From assembly GCA_020744225.1 (NCBI GenBank), contig JAGMWG010000005.1, positions 1,178,001 to 1,242,000 of the forward strand: a DNA stretch of 64,000 bases, read 5' to 3'. Below the pieces are notes generated by a model. The model was not told the DNA's origin. It saw nothing but the letters and a program-made list of their open reading frames with translations, and ran no database searches. Shown here in pieces: positions 45,159 through 55,934 of the stretch (position 1 is the stretch's first letter; every line of letters starts with the position of its first letter). A program made the translations under genes and the position numbers. The stretch is from Paraphoma chrysanthemicola (lineage: Eukaryota > Ascomycota > Dothideomycetes > Pleosporales > Phaeosphaeriaceae).

Positions 45159-46646
45159 ATGGCAAGTGCTGAGGCGGAGTCCAATGCAACCATGCCGTTG
45201 GAAGGCGATCATGTGGCGCAAGGTAATGACCTGCCAATCCTGCGATTGCCGTTCGCTGACTTTCTTTGCCTAGTTTCGATTGCAGATGGTCCTGCTCTGG
45301 CAGTTGGCGGTGTATCCACTCAACATACCGATAGCCAAGGTCCGGAACGGCCGCAAATAACCCGGAGTATGGTTCAAATCGTGCCTTCGTTCCAGAAGCA
45401 TGACGAATACATGACTTGGGCTCATCAGCGCATCCTAAATCTGCTTGAGGAGAAGCTTGGGGCAGAACGGTTATTGGAATCGTCGCAGCGAGAGATCGCC
45501 ACCTTGAAGGCCAACCTACAAAAACAGATCGAGGAAGTCGGAGAATTGCGCCAGAAAGAATATGTTCAGAAGAAGACTTCAGACAAGGAGCAAGAAGAGA
45601 AAGAGCGATGGTTCGAGGAAAAGCTTGCACTGCTGGCTCAAGAGAAGGTCACATTTGGCACGCACGGAGTGAGCTCCCAGCGAGCAGAAGCAGTACCAAA
45701 AGCAGAACCTAGCCTTCAGGAGGCTATAGAAAACCTCGGAAAGGTAACAGAAAAAGCTCGCCGCGATATGAGCAACCTGGTGGCTGGTAAGAAAAGACCT
45801 GAGCAAGCCTTCGCTAAGTGGGAGTCCGGCCATTGCAAACCGAGTCTCGACGTAGTTCTTCTGGCCAAACAGCTCAAAGACGATCGGGATAGGCATAACC
45901 AGGAGTTTTCCTTACACATGGTCGAGCTTGTCCGCCGCGAAGAGCTCATCAAGCTGCGCGAAGACTACCAGGCCAGCCAGTCCGAGAAGCTTCGAAAGGA
46001 TCGCGAGAGTCTCACGGAAGAGCAGCGCATATGGCGAATCACCCAGTCACAGAAGCTGAGGGGTATTGAGTTGCGAATTGTGCAGAGAGTCTGGCGAGAG
46101 CAACAAGAGCCGAAACTTCGGACTCAGATCTGGGAAGAAGCTAAGAGTGAAGGCTACATTGACGCCCAACAGGACCTGAACTTGGAGATTGCGCGAAAGT
46201 GCGATGAAGCGCGGCGTACGGGTATGAACAAGGGCCATGCGACGGGTTACCGTGCCGGACTTGAGGATAGCCGAACGAAAGCCTCCACAGGTCTCCAAGC
46301 CAAGCTGATCGAGGCACATGCTAAGGGTTACTCGGATGGACTCCAGGATGGGCGTGATGCCAGACGAAGAGATGACGGGGAGCGCACTAGGAAGATTTAT
46401 GCAAACGGCTTGCAGGAAGGTAGAGAGACGGGCCGTGCAGAAGGTCTGGCAGAAGGTCTGGCAGATTTGGAAGAGAAGCTGAATGAAATGCATGACGATG
46501 CATTTTATGCTGGCATGCACCTTGGCATTCAAATGCCCTCATGGCCAGTTGAAAAGAGGTTGAAAACAGATGGTACAGCAAACATGGAATGCACGTACTG
46601 GTGGGGCAGAAAGCTTGCATACCATCTCAAGAAGCGTGGCTGGTAA
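45159..46646 (+). CDS. Coiled-coil protein with Gly-x3 repeats
   Basis: Starts at ATG 45159 and ends at TAA 46644-46646. A 51-bp intron (45223-45273; GTAATG, branch GCTGAC, pyrimidine tract, CCTAG) probably splits the N-terminus. Because it is a multiple of three and has no stop, retention keeps the frame (495 versus 478 residues). Residues about 85-340 are a long, highly charged coiled coil. A repeat zone follows (MNKGHATGYRAGLED, AKGYSDGLQDGRD, YANGLQEGRETGRAEG, LAEGLAD), with Gly every four residues, resembling the deca-GX3 pattern of Yae1-type proteins. The end is FYAGMHLG...YWWGRKLAYHL. I know no function for it. A broken paralogue lies just upstream. Confidence 0.75.
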   Translation: MASAEAESNATMPLEGDHVAQGNDLPILRLPFADFLCLVSIADGPALAVGGVSTQHTDSQGPERPQITRSMVQIVPSFQKHDEYMTWAHQRILNLLEEKLGAERLLESSQREIATLKANLQKQIEEVGELRQKEYVQKKTSDKEQEEKERWFEEKLALLAQEKVTFGTHGVSSQRAEAVPKAEPSLQEAIENLGKVTEKARRDMSNLVAGKKRPEQAFAKWESGHCKPSLDVVLLAKQLKDDRDRHNQEFSLHMVELVRREELIKLREDYQASQSEKLRKDRESLTEEQRIWRITQSQKLRGIELRIVQRVWREQQEPKLRTQIWEEAKSEGYIDAQQDLNLEIARKCDEARRTGMNKGHATGYRAGLEDSRTKASTGLQAKLIEAHAKGYSDGLQDGRDARRRDDGERTRKIYANGLQEGRETGRAEGLAEGLADLEEKLNEMHDDAFYAGMHLGIQMPSWPVEKRLKTDGTANMECTYWWGRKLAYHLKKRGW

Positions 46647-46954
46647 GTTCCCGTTCGTCAGTTCTATGACGATAGTACTAACCGCAATAACAGCCTGCAA
46701 AACCCACATTCCGTATGGTACGGTGCTGAGGACGAACAAAACGAACTCCATAAACTTTGTCTACACCGCTGCGGTTGGAACCAACATTCTCCGCCCAAGT
46801 ACTGGAATGGTATTCGAGATGGCATCATCGTGCGGGATGAAGACGAAATCATCTTACCGGGCTGGCAGCCTCCGGCGAGGTCGCAACTGTGGCAGTAATG
46901 GTACAGCTAAGAGTCGCGTGACGGACATAATTGATAATCATATGACCTGCTTCA
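46647..46954. other. Convergent intergenic region
   Basis: A 308-bp gap between the coiled-coil gene and the minus-strand SDR gene. It should contain both 3' ends; nothing else is seen. Confidence 0.5.
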
Positions 46955-47936
46955 TCACAGCTTCACAGCCCTCAACTTCGTACTGTCTTTCCTCTTCCCC
47001 TCATCGTCATGCTCCTTGACCCTCAGATTCGGGAACTCTGCCGGCATGATCCTCCGTGGCTTCGCTCCCTTCACCAGACTATACTTGTCGAAATCTGTGA
47101 CGCCCTTCTTCCTCAGAAAATCCTCATCCAGCTCCAAACACCCATTCACTTCCTCCGTCTTACTTCTCAACATGGCCAGAATTGCATCAGAGTAAATTTC
47201 AGGCTTCCTCAGATCCTTCTGCTCCTCAGGTGGTACCGTGTTAGTGGCAGCAGACTGGATCGATGATGCAGGCCAGATACTCGTAATGGCCATATCTTTC
47301 TTGCCTTCGCGTTCAAAGTCCATGGCCATGCCCTTGGTCAGGACAGACATACCGACTTTGCCCATTGAGTATGCTGTTTTGCCGCGGAAGAAGCGTGAGT
47401 AGATTGGCGGGCTGACCACGATTATGCGGGCTTTCCAGTTCTGCTGTTTGAATACGGGCAAGCATGCTTGGACAGCGCCGTATAGTCCTTCAACGTTGAC
47501 CTGCTGCATGAGCTGGAAGCGCTTGAAGGGTGTGTTCTCGACGCTGGACCACCATATCGCACCAGAGTTGTAGATCAGGACGTCGATGCGGCCATATGTT
47601 TCGACGGTCTTGGTTACGAGAGCTTGAACAGAAGGGAAGGAGCGCGTGTCGGCGGCAATTGCGGTTGCGGTGCCGCCCGCAGATCGAATTTCACGTTCGA
47701 CAGTGGAAATGGTGGATTGCTGGGAATTAGGATCGGGCGGGAAGGGCTGCACTTTCGAGGCATCGGACGTGGATTTGGCTGCAACGACGACTTGAGGGGA
47801 GTTAGCTAGGCTTAAGGAAGGTCGTATGGGGCTGCTTGCCTGCATAGCCTTCCTTTGCCAGGTCGATGGCAACTTGTCGACCGATGCCCCGGGATGCGCC
47901 AATAACAAGTGCGACCTCTTTTTGAGACGGCGCCAT
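46955..47936 (-). CDS. Short-chain dehydrogenase/reductase, HSDL2-like
   Basis: Exons 47936-47840 and 47790-46955 encode 310 residues starting at ATG 47936. The Rossmann nucleotide motif GASRGIG is in exon 1 (about residues 13-19), the NNAG-equivalent is YNSGA, and the catalytic pair is YSMGK (Tyr and Lys, YxxxK) with the upstream Ser in VVSPP. The pattern is close to human HSDL2-type SDRs, although the sterol-carrier tail found in HSDL2 is missing. The 49-bp intron starts with GC (G|GCAAGC), has branch GCTAACT and ends in CAAG, so it is a GC-AG intron; no nearby GT gives a working frame. The substrate is unknown. The C-terminus AVKL is at best a weak peroxisomal signal. Confidence 0.85.
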
Positions 47937-50900
47937 ACTAAGGGTGTGTATATTTCTACTTGAGGCTCGTGGCTGGTGTTTGCGGAGACGGACGCGCAGA
48001 TGCTTATATGGATTTTGGGTGTAAATGTAACGCCCTCAATCTCCAGCAAATGATACGCGGGGTCTTATAACGGCCATGACAAGCTTTCCTAGCTTACTGC
48101 GGAGAACCTGAGCTACGCGTGTAGGTTGGTGGAGTTGGAGTCGTGATTACTGAGACCCGCCCCTAATTAAGGTTAGCAGCTGCCGAGTGAACCTCGGTTG
48201 CTGCTAGAATCGTCATTCTGGCCAAACTATGTTCAAGACCTGAACCACTATTTAGGCACAGAGGAATACTTTGATTTCTCACCATTCGTACGAAGCAGCA
48301 TCGCGAATATACCGTGGCAGATGACGTGCTATCTAGATTGTGGTATGTAGGTGCGTCTATTGTTGCATGGTGGACATCGAGGATGCACGTGAAAGCTAGC
48401 TATTTTATCATTATGGTTTCGCCAGACTCATACCATGCTTTGTTGCACCTTGAACAAAATTGAGATATTTTGAAGGTACATGTCGTGGAATTTGCGAAGG
48501 TCCCAGCAATTCGAACTCCTTCCCAGCGTGCGGCAAGCTCTCAAGATGCTGCACATCCAATCGCATCGAGCGCCTCAGTAGTAACACTATCGCCAGGGTG
48601 CCAGGGACGAAAAGCAGTATAGTTCCCGTCTCCTTAGGCAGCATCAATCTCGGCCGCGATACGTCTGCCATCTCCCTAAGACTGTCCCAAGCGACCGTCC
48701 AAGAAGTAACCTTCCGCGCCCCCATCCCTCGTGTATCGCCACGATCTGACTATTGCAGGCAACCAATCACCGTGGAGACTTACCGCCACAGCAGGAATGA
48801 TAGTGCACGGGCGAACAAGGATCTTGGTGCGTCCAGGATGAAGACTTCTGACGTCTTCCCTGTTCCCTTCCTCTTACCTTGACGGGTACTGGAGCATATG
48901 ACGGAAGCGCATTCGCAGCCATTGATTCAGATCTTCTGTGGCGAATACCGGCAGATTTGGGAAACGGCACGACGCCAACAAGCCCAACCTACTTGATCAA
49001 GTGCCCTCAAGGTGCGTCTCAAATTTGGCCATCAAAAACATGCACGGCAACATCTTGAAAGCGAACAGGACGCCGCACAAGCAGTGGTATGGAAACACCG
49101 AGGAAGCCCTCGACCACGGCGCGTTTGACCGTCCGTGGCCCCTTGTGCGCAACTCGAAAGGAGAAGAGAAGGCTTTCTTCGGGAGTGCCAGGCGTTTTCT
49201 GCCTCCACACTCTTGCTTTTGACGGGAAATCCGCCTTGAGTATGGTGCCCGTCGCGGACGGGGAAGGTGTTTGATGCGGCATGCGGAAGATGAAACATGA
49301 CGAACGAACGGTACTTCGAGGGTGGGCGAGCTGACCCGGTCAGATGGGTTCCATTACATGGGAAATATCCTCGCATGGAGGGATATCGAGCTGCAGGCCG
49401 CGGGATCCGCGAAGGCAAGGATATGATATGAGTGGAACGTGTGTGCCAAGTGCATGGTCAAGACCTGGGGTTGAGAAAATGCTGTCCTTCCGCCAAGACC
49501 AACGTCGAGACAGTGTAAACCTAGACATATTTGCATCAGTAGCGAATGTCTCGACACATTTGAAGCATCCCTCTTCATGTTCTACTGTTGTTCCTGCTCA
49601 GACCATGATTATGTGCGAGTCATCATGCCCAATCCGTCATCCTTGCACACAGAGTGCATGCTGCACAGCGGCCGTGATTGTACGACCAGAGACGAAGTGT
49701 GGATCGTGTCGCCATTGGCACGGTTAGCAACTGCCTCTTCATACATGCAGGATGTGCTCCGCGACCTTTACCGACCTGTCATCTCTGCGCCGTCAGCCAC
49801 CCGAGTAGGAGACCGGGCGCGCCATGTCCATGTCTCGCATGTTCCGTGCACCTGCCGGCGCACTGTTGGCAGATCCAGGTGTACGATGTGGCTGGCAGAT
49901 TCTACTAAAAGCCATGCACGCAATGCGAGAGGCTGACTCGCGAGCGTGCTTGTCCAAGTTGTGGTGAAGACAATACCAAGGAGGTGCACCTATGACCACA
50001 GCGATGGATTGGCTTCCCCGCATGTTCTGCCAGCTCGACATTTGATACGTGTCAACGCCAGGCTGAAGTATGCAAAATCGTGGATTATAGGGTAGGTGGA
50101 CAAACCGATTGCTCTTGATGGACGAAGCGAGCTTGGCACTTGCACCTTCTCGATGAGTATTGGGTAACGATGAGGCTCTTAATCTTGGAGAAGATCGACG
50201 CAGCGCAGTACCTGGGATTGACGACGCCACGGCTTGCCAGAAAATTCTCCGAGTGGCCATGTGGGTGAGGACACGGACCGCCAAGGCATTCATGCACGTA
50301 GCCGTTGGAGCATGCATGATCAGTCAAACGAGACGACAGAGATCTTTCGGCCAGCTCAGCTAGCACCAGAAGAGCAAGCAATCGTAGCCCCCCCTCTTTG
50401 CTTGCTTTGGTAGGATACTGCCTCTAGGAAGCCCGCAAGGCTGAGCAATTGTGCTGCTAGCCACGTTGAAGAAATCAGGTCATCGTCACTGCGCTGCTGG
50501 GCATACACGGATAAGACGCTTGCTGGAATGGTGATAGCTGGCTGCATCCCAGGGTGGATACGATCCGAATGAGACTGGTGATCCGGCTGCCGCCCGTGTC
50601 GCTTCCAGGATGGCTGGCACTATGGGGAATGGCCGCGATGGACTATCCGGGAGCCCAGGCTTGATGTCGCGGCACCACCACATGTAGATTGGGAGTCCAA
50701 ACGCAGGTCGCTGCTCTGAGAGGAGCCACAGGAACTGTCTCAGATTTAAATCAGAGGCGCCCTTTACTCTCACCTACCTCATATCAGATGTGATTGGATC
50801 TTTTCGACAGTGGCTTCGGCTTCCCTTCTACACTTTGTCTTGCTGTTCACTATCGAGCGGTCACCTTGTGCGTTTTCCGCTATTGTACCCAAAGGAATCG

Positions 50901-51471
50901 TTGCACGAGTCACGGCGCTGATATCCCATTAGTATGTTTGTGCGTGTTCAAGCGGTCATTGCCAGCTTTTTAGGTACTTCCTAATTGTTCCGAGCTCTCG
51001 TGGCATTCTGGTAAGATGACTTCACATACTGCTACCAAATCAGCGCGCTGACGAGGTCTATCGATTAGGTGCTTTGGGTGTGCTCACGGTTGCGATATAT
51101 AGATAGCACCTGCGAACTCAAATTCTCCGCACTTTTGGCCCACTCGAAAACCTTGACGACGTTGAATCGCGATTTCAACCGCCGGTACCGCGGAGGCCAA
51201 GAGGTCCACTCGCTGCGTACTGGTTGGAGTCCCGCTTCTTTACCGCAGTTGCGTGAAGAGCGGTCAGCGAGCTCAGCGAATGGTAGAGAATACCTCTGTG
51301 AATGGTTCGCGCAACCCTTTCCACACTCGCAAGACCCCACTATCGTCATTCACGTCATCTTGCCCTTGAATCGACTGGCCTGCCAGAATTCACGTCGGCT
51401 CGGTCGAGGCGCTGTTGTAAGATTAGCAGGGCTCGTGACTTGTATAAGGTACGCAGGCCGCGCGCAAAACA
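47937..51471. other. 3.5-kb mostly gene-free region
   Basis: The left edge is the SDR promoter. The only coding-like segment is 48411-48725, listed separately. From 48980 to 51470 there are many short overlapping frames without ATG starts, repeats or splice-supported exons. The right end should contain the promoter of the Myb-like gene. Confidence 0.4.
48411..48725 (-). CDS. Possible small membrane protein (last exon)
   Basis: An ATG frame of 104 codons with one hydrophobic segment (TGTILLFVPGTLAIVLLL) followed by an Arg pair, then a polar tail (FELLGPSQIPRHVPSKYLNF). The frame is open further upstream, across a good acceptor (CTGCAATAG at about 48752). Beyond the intron an exon reading GRTKILVRPCTIIPAVA, with donor GCG|GTAAGT, joins in phase. 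A first exon could start near 48914, but the intron that would be needed is only about 30 bp, so the 5' model is unresolved. No function can be named. Confidence 0.35.
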   Translation of the reverse strand: MGARKVTSWTVAWDSLREMADVSRPRLMLPKETGTILLFVPGTLAIVLLLRRSMRLDVQHLESLPHAGKEFELLGPSQIPRHVPSKYLNFVQGATKHGMSLAKP

Positions 51472-53072
51472 ATGACCCAAGCACGTCACCTCCACCGTCA
51501 ACAGAGCTTGATCGACTTCAACCCTTACGACCAACGCTTTCAACACCATCATTTCGACCCGGATACCTCGTCAGAAGTCCCCCAGTCGGCCCACCACTTT
51601 GGCTGCATGATGCAAGCTCAACCAATGGCCCAGCCTCACCTTGTAGGTAGCGCCGCTCCCGCGACCACAGTATGGACTGACATTGATCGCACGGCAGCAG
51701 TACAGCCCCGAGGCGCACTTGTACTGTCAGCCATGGCAGTTGCAACGACAGCAGGCACTTCCACAGGACATCAAACCTGTCACCGGAGAACGTATCGAAT
51801 ACCCCTCGAACCACACGGGACATGCACACGCAAGCCTCTGGGGAGGAGCAATGTTCAATCGCAACTATAACTTGCAGGGCGGCCTGTGTATGTCATATGG
51901 TACCATGGCAGGCAATGAGGGCGTTGCGGCCGCCAATGGCACTCTCATGTACCCAGAGGCTGCATCGCAAGGAACGACGGACAATACCGGTCTCCAATAT
52001 GGTGATGCGTTGACCTGGGCTTATCAGCGTCCGAACGAGCTTTCAAGCGGCATGCATGCGACCGGGTCAAGCCTTGAGTCTATCAGCTCACTTTCGCCGA
52101 AGACATATACGACCGATACTGTGGCCTCGGACATTCCGCCCTTCACACCTGACACTTCGAACGATGGAACGTCATCGTGCCGAAGCTGGGCGCGATTCGA
52201 CAACTCCTCGTTTCCCACGATCAAGACATCTTCGCCCAAGTACCCTATCCGGATGGAGAACATGACCACTCAATACAGCACCCAGCCGCTGCCCATCAAC
52301 CTAGGCGCTGCAGATTCTTCGAGCGCTACGAAAGCTGAAGTCCCCTTCAATGGCTTGCCATCACCTTACGACGGCGCCAGTCAGTTCGATTCAGTGTCGT
52401 ACTCTCCGAAGAGCTGCCCGAGCGAGTCGCCTTCATATTCTGCCAGGATGACCTACAGCCAGGCAGCGGGGCCTTACAAGCCTCATGAATCACAAGGTGT
52501 TGGCTACTCATACAACAGCGATCCGAACACATACTCTGCAAGCGACAATCGGCCTCAAGGCGGAGACGGATGGGGCGAGACCAAAGCAAGCGTCTCTGCG
52601 CGGGCGCAGTTTCAGGTCGCGCGAGCGATGGACACGCAGGTGCAGCGCAAAGCTGACGATGAAATTCTTCTCGAGGGAAAGAGGAATGGTCTGACATATA
52701 AGGAAATTCGCAAGAAGATGGCCGTGAAGTGCGCCGAGTCCACGCTCCGAGGTCGTTACCGGTCCTTGACCAAGGCCAGGAAGGATCGCGTCCGGAAGCC
52801 GACCTGGACAACAAATGATGTGAGCAACTGATGATGCGCGAAGTATGATTTCGACACTGATACAGACCCAGGTTCGATTGATGAATCAATTTGTTCAGGA
52901 CGAGCTTGATCGCATTGACGCCCACCAGCATGTCGCCCTCGGCTATGAACAGCGCCTAGCGAAGGTTCCATGGAAGAAGGTTACCGACAAGATACACGCG
53001 AATGGCGGCACCTACCATTTCGGCAACGCAACTTGCAAGCGCAAGTACATCCAGCTGCACCCTGCCCCTTGA
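51472..53072 (+). CDS. Myb-like DNA-binding protein (putative transcription factor)
   Basis: Exons 51472-51642, 51698-52819 and 52872-53072 encode 497 residues. Exon 1 (Gln/His-rich) joins exon 2 in phase through GTAGGT...ACTGACA...CAG. The acceptor is a CAGCAG doublet, so one Gln may be optional. The first 340 residues are Ser/Thr/Tyr/Pro-rich, as in activation regions. The C-terminal part has the fungal Myb/SANT-like block: DEILLEGKRNGLTYKEI, CAESTLRGRYRSLTKARKDR, RKPTWTTND, then across the last intron VRLMNQFVQDELD, WKKVTDKIHANGG and FGNATCKRKY. The repeated Trp and the basic helices suit DNA binding in the nucleus. Targets are unknown. Confidence 0.83.
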
Positions 53073-53675
53073 GGGGTTTTTCGTTGGAGTCCAGGCTTCG
53101 AAGAGTTGGCTTTATTTTACGAGTTTGTCAGAAGCCCTCAGTACCATAGGAGTGGTACTGAGTTGTTGAACAATGACAAGTTCGATCTGTCAGCCTAGTC
53201 CTGCCTTGATCTGAATGACGAGGCTGAATCAGGCACTGCATCTTCTGGACACGACTTTCCTGACGTTGGGCGGTAGCTTCGACTCTTTCATCTGCCTTTC
53301 GGAGTTTTGCGCTTTGTTCCTTTCACCTCCTGCATTATCTTTGTGTTTTGCCATATATTGTGCTAGGATTATTGTCTGATGTTTCTCTTGCAATGGCGCA
53401 AGAAATCTAGATAGGTGTCGTTGCAAAGCACGGCGGCATCCTGCATATCAGCCCGGGCGGTTTGTTTGGCAAGGGTCGCTATAAGATATTAAAATATCTC
53501 AATTCATTGGGTACATGAGATGAAAATGCTTGTGAGAGTCATGAAGTGAAGAGTGGTGAGGTTTGCCACTTCCTTAGGGATGCGAACCTAATGGGGCACG
53601 CTATCTTCATGGGGCAGGAGCCACTTCGACCCACGTGCCCATCTGCTCTCAGTGCTCATCGCACCTTCACACCAC
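53073..53675. other. Intergenic region, Ap4A phosphorylase promoter
   Basis: A 603-bp gap between two plus-strand genes. It holds an A/T-rich stretch near 53480-53510 and no supportable gene. Confidence 0.45.
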
Positions 53676-54821
53676 ATGAGGATGTTGCTCGGTCTCTCGG
53701 AAGCTCTGCCAAGCTTGGTGGAGGCCAAATACAAGTCCGCAAAAGCGTCGGCGAGCCTCGTCTTCTCACCGTCTGAAGTCGCTGTCATTCGCACCACCTC
53801 AGGCATTCCGGTGCGTATTTTAAAGTGAACATGACCTCGCCCACCTAACATAGAAGACAGTTCCAGCTTCGATTCTGTCCAACCCTTGCAAAAAAGCCCA
53901 CGCCGAAGCAGGACGATGCTCCAAAAAAGAAATTTAACCCGTTTGAGAATCCAGCAGCTGCGCTGCACATAGCCGACGTCCCAACTACCGACCCAAGCCA
54001 TTTCCTGATGCTTAACAAGTTTCCGATCATAGCCGAGCATTTCATTCTCGCAACCAAAGCGAACAAGAGGCAAACCCGCACGCTCGAGCAGGATGATCTC
54101 GAGACGACGTTCGCTTGCTTGAAGTCGTGGGAAGAAGCACATAACGGCAAACAGAAACGCCTGTTTGCATTCTTCAATTCGGGGAATCATAGTGGGGCCA
54201 GTCAACCTCACAGACATCTGCAGTTTCTGCCATTAGAGCGTATGCATGAAGGCGGCACAACTAGTGGCTGGGATCTGCTGATTGACCTCTTTGTATCAAG
54301 TGCGAAGACCACAGGTAAGCGTACGGTTGTGTGCGGTCGGAGAAAGGTTTCTAAATCGCGTCGCAGGGTCACAATCTGATCTGCTGCAGCAAGCTGATCT
54401 CCCATTTGTATATTTCGCCAAGTCCTTCGAGTCTGAGCCGTCTGGCTCAGAACTGCTACAAGTATACAACGAGTTGTACCAAGCAGCTAGCGTTGCTGTC
54501 AGCACTTTTGCTACTGCGCATCCAGAGCAACAGATTCTACATTCTACCGATCAAGGTGACTCCTCATTCAGCTACAACTTAGCCATGACCACTGCGGGTA
54601 TGGCAATTCTTCCAAGGCGCGCGGAAGGGTCGATACTGCGGCGTGATGATGGCAGCGAAGTTGGACTCGTTGCGCTGAACGGCACGACGCTCGGAGGTAC
54701 GCTCATGGTAAAGTATCAGGAGCAGTGGGACCTACTGCGCAAGCAGCCTGACTTTATAGATCACATTCTCCAAGCAATCGGGATACCACGAGCGGAGTCG
54801 ACAGTCAAATCCCGTGTCTAA
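53676..54821 (+). CDS. APA2: Ap4A phosphorylase (ATP adenylyltransferase)
   Basis: Phosphorolyses diadenosine tetraphosphate to ATP and ADP, and can run in reverse, clearing a stress nucleotide from the cytosol. Exons 53676-53810, 53861-54314 and 54367-54821 encode 347 residues. The start is ATG 53676, with a second Met two codons on. Family blocks include FNPFENP, HFLMLNKFPIIAEHFILAT, and the HIT-superfamily active site QPHRHLQFLP (HxHxQ, about residue 158-162), whose middle His forms the nucleotide intermediate. YNLAMTT and the C-terminal GTLMVKYQEQW block are also typical. Both introns are 50-52 bp and canonical. The yeast symbol is by similarity and APA1 is equally possible. Confidence 0.92.
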
Positions 54822-55934
54822 AGAAAATAACAAAGTGCATCAGCGTTCGATGTTATCAGACAACAGCCGTGACTTATTGTGGTGTAGCTCATGAAATATG
54901 ACGCTCTATGACCAGAGCGAACACACTTCCGACTCGTGTTGTTTGCTGGTGCTACAGACATTAAGCAGCACATCTGAGAGTGTTCTCTTGATAGCGATAT
55001 CTGATCTATCTTCAGCATGAATCGCTGCTCCATCAAACTACTTATGAGTAGTATAGTTCTGTGCTTCGCTGGCGGTCATGCCCTGCGCGGTCTCATCTTA
55101 TCACTGAATATCTACTGGAACCATTAGAGGAGCTCTCAATATGATGCAATTCTTGTACCGCGTATTTTGAATCGTAGTAGTGAACGCTCTTGGCACATAT
55201 CGCACCTATGCTCAACTACGCAGGCAACATATCTGAACATTTTGAGGAATATACCAATGTGCTCTCGGCCACGAGCGACGTGGTATCTCAGGCGACAGTC
55301 GCCAACGGTCAGGACAATCTATGCCATCAAGCCTGCTCCTGCCTCAATACCAGATGCATGGAGTTTAGTCATAGCCGAGGTTCGTTTTGGCCATTTCAGC
55401 CCATTGTATTGCAGCGTCCATTAGCATTCGACATCAGCATGTTCGGGCGGCAAGGTGCAGCGTCCTATGCACAATCCCGGTTGTGTGCCTTCCAGCGCGA
55501 AGGCAAAGTTGGCATTGTCTGTTCAAATATGCACTGTGTGATCTCACCCACGATATGCCGAACGCTGCTTATAAACACGGAGGTGAGGTGAGGTGAGGTT
55601 GATCGGCAGGCGTGTCATATTGGCGTTGGTGGGGAAGAGCTCGAGCTCCGAACGGAGGCTCATGTTTCGTCATTCGGCCAACCTTCAAAGACACCCAAAC
55701 GCATATCCATCGCAAAGGCAGCACATCTTATAGCCACAGTGCCGACATGCGTGACCGCGTTATCGGCAGCAGCCCGCATATTAGTCGACGAGTACCACCT
55801 GATTGAGCCTCCAACTCGCTGGAACTTTCTAGTGAAGTTTGCCGTTGCCTCACACGCCTCTCCACGTTATTTCGACGCGAGTTGACCGCGCGACCACGCC
55901 CACATCTACCTTGCCAAGGGGCGTCTCCACTACG
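54822..55934. other. Intergenic region with a short GAGGT repeat
   Basis: About 1.1 kb. A 127-codon ATG frame (55208-55591) has a Cys-rich patch (CHQACSCLNTRC) but no family resemblance, so I do not call it. At about 55579-55598 the 5-mer GAGGT is repeated four times. The right end is the promoter of the WD40 gene. Confidence 0.4.

Noticed and set aside
55208..55591. 127-codon ATG frame with a Cys-rich patch
   Set aside because: No signal peptide, intron support or family resemblance; the single patch is not enough.
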